In this document: positions 7,294 through 12,142 of the stretch, piece by piece
Position numbering within the stretch: the stretch's first letter is position 1
Layout of the letters: each line of letters opens with the position of its first letter
Assembly (NCBI RefSeq): GCF_030371585.1
Contig: NZ_JAUDCE010000054.1
DNA: 12,142 bases
Source of the DNA: Megamonas hypermegale_A
GTDB taxonomy: Bacteria > Bacillota > Negativicutes > Selenomonadales > Selenomonadaceae
Direction: 5' to 3' (one strand)
Made by a program: the position numbers and the translations under genes
Notes under the pieces: generated by a model
The model's database searches: none
What the model saw: only the letters and a program-made list of their open reading frames with translations
Told to the model about the DNA's origin: nothing

Positions 7294-7575
7294 CAAAAAG
7301 AAAAAACCTTTTTAACGTTTCGCTTACGCTGCACTGGGCAGGCCTTCTCAACCCTTATAAAAAAACAGTCGATACAATGGCTCGAAACGTTTGGAATTTG
7401 GCTCGTGCCTTTTGTTTCCAGCAGAAACTAAAATCTGAGCTGTTGACACTATAATTCGTTATTCATGCTAAATTTTTATCGGCGTTGAAGATTTTCACGG
7501 TAGCTTTAGCTATTAAGAAAACTATTTTTTATTTCTGTTTTTAGTTTAAATGTTTGAGCGTAAGCGAGTTTTTGA
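7256..7575 (+). repeat. Intergenic repeat element, copy B (inverted relative to copy A)
   Basis: Begins 6 bases after the stop of the 30-residue ORF and runs away from it, as copy A does relative to its own upstream gene. It contains the hairpin 7256-7293, TCGCTTACGCT (7320-7330), AGCGTAAGCGA (7557-7567), a hairpin CAGCAG (7419-7424) / CTGTTG (7440-7445), and the 92 bases identical to copy A (7482-7573). AACGTT occurs at both ends (7314-7319 and 7575-7580), outside the 11-bp inverted pair. The stretch has no coding support, since frames through it are broken in copy A. Confidence 0.85.
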
Positions 7576-7580
7576 ACGTT

Positions 7581-7686
7581 AGAAATAAAAAATAGTTTTC
7601 TTAAAGTGAAAATCTTTTAGCAGTGCACGAACTAAGGCGCTTTCTTTTTCGGCAACTTTTCTTTGTGCCAGCAAAGAAAAATTGCC
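7581..7686 (-). repeat. Repeat element, copy C (internally deleted)
   Basis: Same orientation as copy A and head to head with copy B. Positions 7581-7604 repeat 24 bases of copy A (41-64) except at the final base or so, then GTGAAAATCTT (7606-7616) follows after loss of 14 bases. CAGTGCA (7621-7627) corresponds to copy A 240-246, and the terminal hairpin 7651-7686 corresponds to 330-362. The middle of the element is missing. The left part pairs perfectly with copy B (7513-7536 with 7581-7604, and 7488-7498 with 7606-7616), giving a 35-bp interrupted palindrome around a 44-base loop. Confidence 0.7.
7651..7686. terminator. Hairpin ending copy C
   Basis: Arms 7651-7665 and 7672-7686 pair over 15 positions with one mismatch, which becomes a G-U wobble on the minus strand; the loop is 6 bases. 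The core TTTTCTTTG / CAAAGAAAA is shared with the hairpins of copies A and B. No U-tract follows on either strand. Confidence 0.4.
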
Positions 7687-7687
7687 C

Positions 7688-7751
7688 GGCGCAATATAAA
7701 GATAAATTAAGAAATTAATTCTCTTTTTCTTAATATTGTGCCGAACGGCAC
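7688..7751. other. Hairpin cluster with mutually exclusive stems
   Basis: GGCGCAATAT (7688-7697) pairs with ATATTGTGCC (7733-7742) over 10 bases with one G-T. The right arm also takes part in a compact palindrome GTGCCG (7738-7743) / CGGCAC (7746-7751). Both cannot form at once. Nothing identifies a function, and it may be decayed repeat sequence. Confidence 0.35.
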
Positions 7752-7795
7752 TCTCATAAATAATACATTATGAAAAAGAGCTACAGTAAACCCGA

Positions 7796-7824
7796 TTGAA
7801 ATAAATCTTAATATGAGTTATAAT
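7796..7824 (+). promoter_or_regulatory. Strong plus-strand promoter antisense to the small toxin-like gene
   Basis: -35 TTGAAA (7796-7801), 17-base spacer, perfect -10 TATAAT (7819-7824); predicted start near 7831. No credible plus-strand gene follows. The only small ORF, 7831-7914, has no ribosome site. The transcript would run into the 3' end of the minus-strand ORF 7946-8062, as expected for an antisense antitoxin RNA. Confidence 0.65.
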
Positions 7825-7833
7825 CAAGGCATG

Positions 7834-7875
7834 ATAAAAAATAACGGCAAGTATCTAATAATCCTTTTACGTGCC
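7834..7875 (-). terminator. Possible terminator of the small toxin-like transcript
   Basis: On the minus strand GGCA-C-GTA (7875 to 7868) pairs with TAC-T-TGCC (7853 to 7846) with one internal mismatch and a 14-base loop, followed by a T-run at 7841-7836. It would end the toxin mRNA almost exactly where the opposite RNA starts. Confidence 0.4.
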
Positions 7876-7945
7876 CACGTGCTGACATCTCATCATTTTC
7901 TGCATGGTGAATAAGGTAGCAACGTTAAGCAGTTCTAGCTATAGC

Positions 7946-8062
7946 CTAATCTTTAAACGTGTAAGCGATAGCAACTAATACAGCCGAAAGAGCAATGATA
8001 ATTGATATGTTGTTACCAGCAACAATATCGCAAATCATCATGATTAAATCATTGTAGTTCAT
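7946..8062 (-). CDS. Small hydrophobic peptide, type I toxin-like
   Basis: 38 residues starting MNYNDLIMMICDIVAG and ending AYTFKD. A hydrophobic span at about residues 18-34 (ISIIIALSAVLVAIAY) should form one membrane helix, with a short charged C-terminus. A near-perfect ribosome site GGGAGGTGAT lies 3-4 bases before the ATG, unusually strong for this window. An extended -10 promoter lies upstream and an opposing strong promoter downstream. Size, N-terminal YxxLxxM pattern, helix and antisense layout resemble the TxpA/BsrG/holin-like toxin group, but the sequence match is too weak for a family name. A small membrane regulator is the alternative. Confidence 0.6.
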   Translation of the reverse strand: MNYNDLIMMICDIVAGNNISIIIALSAVLVAIAYTFKD

Positions 8063-8125
8063 GCTATCACCTCCCATCTAATGACAGGAAGCCAGCAGAT
8101 TAATTAAATACTTGCCTTGTTTTTC

Positions 8126-8134
8126 ATTATAGCA
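8126..8134 (-). promoter_or_regulatory. Extended -10 promoter of the small toxin-like gene
   Basis: Minus-strand TGCTATAAT (8134 to 8126) is a perfect extended -10. The -35 region (TATACA, around 8149-8154) is weak and overlaps the inverted repeat 8141-8150 / 8171-8180. Predicted start near 8119 gives a leader of about 57 bases. Confidence 0.6.
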
Positions 8135-8140
8135 ATTATG

Positions 8141-8186
8141 ATAGTTCTTGTATAGATTTTTATGTCTGTTCAAGAACTATTTTTTA
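8141..8186 (+). terminator. Inverted repeat: plus-strand terminator or operator
   Basis: Perfect 10-bp arms ATAGTTCTTG (8141-8150) and CAAGAACTAT (8171-8180), with a 20-base spacer and a T-run on the plus-strand side. As RNA it could end the antisense transcript. As DNA it overlaps the -35 region of the toxin-like promoter and could bind a dimeric regulator. Confidence 0.45.
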
Positions 8187-8208
8187 TGAAATACTTTCTA
8201 TTTATTAT

Positions 8209-8243
8209 GAAAAAATGCACGCTTAAATCAAGCGTGCATTTTC
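8209..8243. terminator. Bidirectional intrinsic terminator after the zinc-ribbon gene
   Basis: ATGCACGCTT (8215-8224) and AAGCGTGCAT (8230-8239) form a perfect 10-bp GC-containing stem with a 5-base loop, flanked by A and T runs so that a T-tract follows on both strands. The stop codon of the zinc-ribbon gene (8228-8230) is in the loop region, so the last codons form part of the stem. Confidence 0.85.
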
Positions 8244-8587
8244 AATATCTCCGTTTTTATCTTTTCTTCTAATATATTTGCATTTTTATTTTCTTCCAGC
8301 GGAATTTCTACTTCCTTGCGCGGGTGTTTCCAATAGAGTTTTTCACAGCGCGGGCTGCAAAATTTTGTACGCCTGTCTTTTTCACTCGTAACGAGCACCA
8401 GTTTATGACATTTATTGCAGTAGAAACTGCGCAAAATCTTCTGCCCCGGCTCGACTTGCGGCAGCTGCCTTGCTTTATCATAATAAACCCGTTTATGATG
8501 CTGCTTGCGGCAATGCGCACTGCAGTATAAATGATAATTTCCCCTCGTTTCAAAAGTAGCTCCGCATACAGGACATATTTTTTTCAT
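8228..8587 (-). CDS. Double zinc-ribbon protein, function unknown
   Basis: 119 residues with two four-cysteine clusters: Cys5, Cys8, Cys22, Cys26 (CPVC ... CSAHC) and Cys57, Cys60, Cys77, Cys81 (CNKC ... CSPRC). Basic residues around each (RKQHHKR, RRTKF) suggest nucleic-acid binding, and a charged helix closes the protein. There is no signal peptide, so it is cytosolic, unlike its two operon partners. It starts 7 bases after the preceding stop with a poor ribosome site, so translation is probably coupled. The two clusters look like duplicated copies of one ribbon. No named family is recognised. Confidence 0.8.
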   Translation of the reverse strand: MKKICPVCGATFETRGNYHLYCSAHCRKQHHKRVYYDKARQLPQVEPGQKILRSFYCNKCHKLVLVTSEKDRRTKFCSPRCEKLYWKHPRKEVEIPLEENKNANILEEKIKTEILKMHA

Positions 8588-8594
8588 CAGGACA

Positions 8595-9077
8595 TCATCT
8601 ACCCATCATACTTTGAAAACGTTTTTTATCCTCCAGCACTTTCAGCGCAGCCGTATAAACATCGGTAAGTATCTTTTCGTCAATCGCCCGAAACTGCATA
8701 TCACTGCCGAGGTCAGCGCATACCTTTCCTTCGCTGTCGATAAGATACCGCTGCGCCATACAGTAGAACCGGCCGTCATTGGTAAACATATACAGACACA
8801 ATGTACTTACGGCATTTTGCATATTTTCACCCTGCCGCAGCTGCGCTAAGAATTTTTCATCCGTATATCTGTCCTCCGCCGAAACCACGACAAAATATCT
8901 GTTGTCCTTTTTCACGGCTTCCACCGTATCAGGATAAATATACATCTCGCCGTAATCACTGTTACCGATTTTCTGCTCAGCCTGCGCTGCCTGTGCCGTT
9001 TTTTCCGGATAATAATCCTGTACCATACCGCAAACTCCCATCAATAAACAAATCACTATAAAAATATATTTCTTCAT
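8595..9077 (-). CDS. Exported protein, function unknown
   Basis: 160 residues. A signal peptide covers about 1-30 (MKKYIFIVICLLMGVCG, Ala-rich cleavage region near 28-33). The cysteine at 16 has no good lipobox, so it is probably soluble in the periplasm or membrane-attached by the uncleaved segment. The mature part alternates short strands (RYFVVVSAEDRY, TLCLYMFTNDGRFYCMAQRYLID) and ends in a helix, suggesting a small alpha/beta fold. Middle gene of the operon, 8 bases after the preceding stop with no strong ribosome site, so it is likely coupled. I recognise no family. Confidence 0.75.
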   Translation of the reverse strand: MKKYIFIVICLLMGVCGMVQDYYPEKTAQAAQAEQKIGNSDYGEMYIYPDTVEAVKKDNRYFVVVSAEDRYTDEKFLAQLRQGENMQNAVSTLCLYMFTNDGRFYCMAQRYLIDSEGKVCADLGSDMQFRAIDEKILTDVYTAALKVLEDKKRFQSMMGR

Positions 9078-9085
9078 AGGCTGTT

Positions 9086-9508
9086 TTATTTATTTCCCTG
9101 CTGCGTATTTACTTCCGCCATGGAAACATTGATAAGCTTTTTATTTTTGTCAAATGTAAATACCATCTGTGCTACCTTATTGCTGTCAAAAGCAACATAA
9201 TATGCCACTACATCACTTTCATCATAACGCTGATAAGCAAAAAATCTACTTTCCGTCAATGTACCGAAATTATTCTTCGTGTTTCTCTGCAAACCGTTAT
9301 AATTTGCTTCCGTAAACTGATTTTTCAGACTGTCTGCAAAATCACGGCTCAAAACGCTGTATTCCGGTACATTTTCACCTTTAAAGGCATCGAAAAACAG
9401 TTGCGCCGTTTTCTGTTCGCTATTCAAATCACTGCCGTCGGAAGCACTGCAAATGCCGCCAAACGCCATCATCATCACTGCTGCCAATATACATATAAAT
9501 TTTTTCAT
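9086..9508 (-). CDS. Exported protein with a DUF3887/NTF2-like fold, function unknown
   Basis: 140 residues. The signal peptide MKKFICILAAVMMMAFGGICSA gives a mature protein from about residue 22. The mature part (AQLFFDAFKGEN ... SRDFADSLKNQF ... GTLTESRFFAYQRY ... VVAYYVAFD ... VFTFDKNKKLINVSM) has the helix-then-strands layout of small exported proteins of the DUF3887 or NTF2-like kind; this is a resemblance, not proof. The start is placed at 9508 because GGGTGAT lies 4 bases before it. The GTG at 9517 is in frame but overlaps that site. First gene of the small operon. Confidence 0.75.
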   Translation of the reverse strand: MKKFICILAAVMMMAFGGICSASDGSDLNSEQKTAQLFFDAFKGENVPEYSVLSRDFADSLKNQFTEANYNGLQRNTKNNFGTLTESRFFAYQRYDESDVVAYYVAFDSNKVAQMVFTFDKNKKLINVSMAEVNTQQGNK

Positions 9509-9541
9509 TACAATCACCCAAAATCCAATATTAAAGCAGAA

Positions 9542-9564
9542 GCGGCAAACATAAAATTTGCCGC
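9542..9564 (-). terminator. Hairpin between the adhesin gene and the small operon
   Basis: Perfect 8-bp arms GCGGCAAA (9542-9549) and TTTGCCGC (9557-9564) with a 7-base loop, 37 bases after the adhesin stop. The following minus-strand sequence is only moderately T-rich, so read-through into the small operon is possible, especially as no convincing promoter was found before 9508. Confidence 0.55.
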
Positions 9565-9600
9565 CCTCTGTCTGCCAAGAGTAAAATTTTTAATTAACTT

Positions 9601-9777
9601 TTATGCTTCTTCAACCGGTCTAATCGGTTCACCTGCCGCTTCACGTTCTGCCAGAAGCTGCGCATGTCTGTCCGCCTGCGCCTTTACTTCCGCGCGTTTT
9701 GCAGCCTGTTTGATTTCTTCAGCCTTAGCGAGAATACGTTCTTCTTCATCTTTGGCTCTTTCTTCTGCCGATTTGCG
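9601..9777 (-). other. Charged C-terminal tail after the YadA anchor
   Basis: After the last barrel strand (GATWKLG) the frame continues for 58 residues, rich in Ala, Glu, Lys and Arg and predicted helical (EERAKDEEERILAKAEEIKQ and onward), ending PIRPVEEA. Typical YadA anchors end at the last strand with an aromatic residue. The tail would lie in the periplasm and could trimerise or contact peptidoglycan. The tail is visible; its role is inference. Confidence 0.8.
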
Positions 9778-12142
9778 GCCGAGTTTCCACGTAGCACCAA
9801 TACCGCCCATTACTTCATCGCCGGAAGTGGAGATACTTGCACTGAGCATGAAGTCCTGGTTCGGATAGTGGAAGATACCGAGAGCAAGACCCGTTTCGCT
9901 TCTGTACTGACCGACGCCGACAGCGATTTCCGTCGGAGCTTCAGGGTCGTAACCCATTGTACGGAGGTTGGCGATAGCTGCCGCCATTGCACCGACTTTA
10001 TCAATTCTATCTTCAACATCATTCATACGGCTTTCAATATTATCCATACGACTGTTCAAACCGCTCTGCATATCAAAGAGCTGACCACCGTTTACGGCAT
10101 CAGTAGAACCTTCCGCAATAGCACCGTCTGCAACACCTGTAATCTTGTTGTTGTTCATATTAAGCTCGCCGTTCATATCCACTTTTCCGTTGAAAGTAGC
10201 ATTACCGTCAAAAGTAGCTTCGCCTTTAACATTTAATGTGCCGTCAATCTGAGCATTGCCCGTTACATGAGAATCACCATTAACTGTATTACCTTCACCA
10301 GTATTAATTTCATCACCTGTATTAGATGAACCATCGTTAATAGGTTCTCTTGTTGTATCAAATTCACCTGTCGCATCCGCGCTTAATGGAGCAACCTGTG
10401 ATAAAGCACTTACAGCATTCCAGTCGACACTGTTTACAGCATTCCAGTCAACATTGCTTGTCATAGCAGAGAATGTCGTTATCTTATTAGTTACATTGTC
10501 TACTTTTTCAGTATACTTATCCCAGTCTACTGCTGGTTGCTTAAGATCTTTAAGGATGCCATTTATAGCATTTGTATTTTTATTTATACCGCCAACTAAT
10601 GATGTAGCCTTGTTTGTAAGAGCTTCTCCTTTACTTAATTGTTCTTTTGTATAACCTGTAGAACCAAAGATAAGTGTATTCATTTGTCCAACAGTTGCTG
10701 CATCATGAGCATTTTTACCGTCTGCTACATTAACAATACGACGTTTAAAATTGTTATTGCCGACAGATATTACTTCATTTTCAACAGCTTCACTACCAAA
10801 ACCAAGAGCTACCGAATTATATCCGCTGGCATTAGCCCACGAACCTAATACAACACTATTTTCTCCACTAACAGAACTATTTTGACCGATTACTATACCG
10901 TTTCCTACACCACTAGCACTTACATTCGTTCCTATTGCAATACCGTTTGGTGCACTAACTTTTGCATTATTTCCCATAGCAATACCGTAATCAATATTTT
11001 CATCAACTGTACCGGCTACCATACCAGCATTTTGATAATCTTCAATAACGGAATTTGCTCCATTAACCGAATCTTTTACTGTATTTAACTGACCGACTGT
11101 AGCAACATCGGTATTATTTATACCATCAGCTACATTAATAATTCTACGTTGTGTATCTGGAGCATAACCGCCAACAGAAACCACTTTATTTTCTGTTGCC
11201 TGACTACCAAATCCGAGTGCAATTGAATCATTGCCACTTACCATAGTATGCGCTCCAATAGCAATACTGCCAAATCCTGTATTGCTAGCCTGTTCACCTA
11301 TAGCTATACCATATCCGGCAGTGTTTGAAGAACCATTACCTATAACAACATCATTATCTACAGTAGATGTACCAGCAATAATACCCGCATTGGCATATTT
11401 ATCAAGAGTATCGTTAACTGTATCTATAGAAGATTTAGTTGCAACTTCTTCATTACCATATACATACATAGTACCTTTAGTAGTTACATTACCAGTATCG
11501 CTTGCTACTACAAATTTACCACTTGCAGCTTGCAAACCACCCCGGCTTAATACTCTAAACACTCTGTTGCCATTTTCATCTTCAACAACGAAACCGCCAT
11601 TATCATTTACATGAAAACGACCATTTACATCAAGTGTTCCATCTTTCATTGTTACGCCGCCGATTGTGCCTTCTTTATAGCTTCCATTAGTATCTTTATC
11701 CCATTTAACCATTCCGTCCGTTGCTTTATTCATTTGACCGACTGTAGCTGCATCACTATCTTTTTCACCGTCTGCAACATTGACAATACGACGTTGTATA
11801 CTACCATCATCTCTACCAACAGATACAACATTTTCATCATTTGCGATACTATACGCACCTAAAGCTACACTATCATGAGCATTAGCAACGGCTCCTCTAC
11901 CGAGTGCTACTGAATTATATTGATTTACTTTAGCATCGCTGCCAATAGCAGTAGCGCCCGTTCCATTAGCATAACTATCTGTACCCAAAGCAATACCATC
12001 TACTGTATGAGAATTATTTCTTGTTCCTGCTACAATACCGGCAGCTTCATAAGCGTCTAAATCATCAGTATTATTTTTAACCTGAGCATCTACGCCATAG
12101 ATAGCTTCAGTTACATTTTCTGCTTCTCTAGCATAATTCGTT
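9601..12142 (-). CDS. Trimeric autotransporter adhesin (YadA-like), N-terminus outside the window
   Basis: 846 residues are visible and the frame stays open to the right edge, so the TTG at 11988 is not the start. The protein should trimerise, cross the outer membrane through its C-terminal barrel and display a head for adhesion. Three head-neck units are present, each opening with (Y/E)xAG(I/M)(I/V)AGT, continuing with SVALG/GIAIG head repeats and ending in a neck (SVG ... RRIVNVADG ... ATVGQMN). Between units 1 and 2 lies a Gly/Val-rich strand domain (about 11440-11680). After unit 3 come a coiled-coil stalk and a left-handed helix-neck region (DAVNGGQLF). The YadA anchor follows (GAMAAAIANL to GATWKLG, about 9778-10000), then a 58-residue charged tail. 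The left part is richer in G+C than the head region. Confidence 0.95.
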   Translation of the reverse strand, partial: TNYAREAENVTEAIYGVDAQVKNNTDDLDAYEAAGIVAGTRNNSHTVDGIALGTDSYANGTGATAIGSDAKVNQYNSVALGRGAVANAHDSVALGAYSIANDENVVSVGRDDGSIQRRIVNVADGEKDSDAATVGQMNKATDGMVKWDKDTNGSYKEGTIGGVTMKDGTLDVNGRFHVNDNGGFVVEDENGNRVFRVLSRGGLQAASGKFVVASDTGNVTTKGTMYVYGNEEVATKSSIDTVNDTLDKYANAGIIAGTSTVDNDVVIGNGSSNTAGYGIAIGEQASNTGFGSIAIGAHTMVSGNDSIALGFGSQATENKVVSVGGYAPDTQRRIINVADGINNTDVATVGQLNTVKDSVNGANSVIEDYQNAGMVAGTVDENIDYGIAMGNNAKVSAPNGIAIGTNVSASGVGNGIVIGQNSSVSGENSVVLGSWANASGYNSVALGFGSEAVENEVISVGNNNFKRRIVNVADGKNAHDAATVGQMNTLIFGSTGYTKEQLSKGEALTNKATSLVGGINKNTNAINGILKDLKQPAVDWDKYTEKVDNVTNKITTFSAMTSNVDWNAVNSVDWNAVSALSQVAPLSADATGEFDTTREPINDGSSNTGDEINTGEGNTVNGDSHVTGNAQIDGTLNVKGEATFDGNATFNGKVDMNGELNMNNNKITGVADGAIAEGSTDAVNGGQLFDMQSGLNSRMDNIESRMNDVEDRIDKVGAMAAAIANLRTMGYDPEAPTEIAVGVGQYRSETGLALGIFHYPNQDFMLSASISTSGDEVMGGIGATWKLGRKSAEERAKDEEERILAKAEEIKQAAKRAEVKAQADRHAQLLAEREAAGEPIRPVEEA
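10410..10453 (-). repeat. 24-bp tandem repeat in the adhesin stalk
   Basis: TTACAGCATTCCAGTC(G/A)ACA occurs at 10410-10429 and 10434-10453, period 24 bases, encoding a doubled VDWNAVxx motif. A related VDWDK lies nearby at about 10500-10515. In-frame repeat-number change could alter stalk length. Confidence 0.8.
10678..11836 (-). repeat. Three neck repeats of the adhesin head
   Basis: Similar blocks of about 105-110 bases at 10678-10782, 11083-11193 and 11729-11836 encode the neck motif SVG ... RRI(V/I)NVADG ... (A/V)ATVGQ(M/L)N. DNA similarity is clear (for example GACCGACTGTAGC in two of them). Spacing differs because the head repeats and an inserted domain between them vary in length. Confidence 0.85.

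Larger units (their letters stand above)
7831..8186 (+). ncRNA. Candidate antisense RNA (type I antitoxin), 3' end uncertain
   Basis: Inferred from the promoter at 7796-7824 and a possible plus-strand terminator: stem ATAGTTCTTG (8141-8150) / CAAGAACTAT (8171-8180) running into six T (8180-8185). This RNA would be complementary to the whole minus-strand small ORF and its ribosome site. It may end earlier. Convergent or overlapping antisense RNAs are known for txpA/ratA-like systems; here existence and extent are inference. Confidence 0.35.

Noticed and set aside
7164..7454. 96-codon plus-strand frame running through the small ORF and copy B
   Set aside because: It is in a different frame from the well-started 30-residue ORF and mostly within the repeat; it has no ribosome site.
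1..7686. The region between the repeats as a composite transposon
   Set aside because: No transposase or recombinase is present, and the interior is ordinary housekeeping DNA; the pair is more likely two independent repeat copies.
7831..7914. 27-residue plus-strand ORF after the strong promoter
   Set aside because: Its ATG falls at the predicted transcript start with no ribosome site and unremarkable composition; an antisense RNA is more likely.
7250..8200. tRNA, rRNA or tmRNA genes in the long gene-free stretch
   Set aside because: No cloverleaf, TTCGA-type arm context or rRNA core sequence was seen.
10678..11836. Regularly spaced repeats that might suggest a CRISPR array
   Set aside because: They are coding neck repeats of about 110 bases in an open frame with unequal spacing, and there are no cas genes.
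11986..11988. TTG as start of the adhesin
   Set aside because: The frame stays open with head-like sequence to the window edge, so the gene is partial.

Overview
The window looks like chromosome from a diderm Firmicute of the class Negativicutes; a Megamonas- or Selenomonas-like genome is my guess, not something the sequence proves. It combines Firmicutes features (strong Shine-Dalgarno sites, an ECF-type folate transporter subunit under a tetrahydrofolate riboswitch, a PolA with a degenerate proofreading domain) with an outer-membrane trimeric autotransporter, which needs a diderm envelope.

Layout. Positions 1-375 hold a non-coding repeat element (copy A). Positions 376-6350 are one compact minus-strand operon, read right to left: L,D-transpeptidase, polA, mutM, coaE and a small membrane-anchored lytic transglycosylase. 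Gaps are 30, 14, -4 and 16 bases. Positions 6351-6640 are a divergent control region: a minus-strand promoter for the operon, and a plus-strand promoter with a THF riboswitch and a possible Shine-Dalgarno-sequestering hairpin for folT. folT (6641-7132) is followed by an unannotated 30-residue membrane ORF (7157-7249).

Positions 7250-7760 are non-coding. They hold copy B of the repeat element, inverted relative to copy A and sharing a perfect 92-bp match with it, then an internally deleted copy C lying head to head with B. Copies A and B each begin just after the last gene of a transcription unit and enclose the whole 6.9-kb polA/folT block.

Positions 7796-8186 look like a previously unmarked type I toxin-antitoxin locus. 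A 38-residue hydrophobic peptide with a near-perfect ribosome site is encoded on the minus strand, and a good sigma-70 promoter on the plus strand would make RNA antisense to it.

Positions 8228-9508 are a tight three-gene minus-strand operon: two small exported proteins and a double zinc-ribbon protein. Positions 9601-12142 are the 3' part of a large trimeric autotransporter adhesin gene whose N-terminus lies beyond the right edge. It has three head-neck units, a stalk, a YadA-type anchor and an unusual 58-residue charged tail after the anchor.

The polA block is housekeeping: DNA repair, CoA synthesis, wall remodelling and folate uptake. The right side is envelope and accessory. The most original material is the repeat family, the candidate toxin-antitoxin locus, the riboswitch expression platform and the anchor tail.
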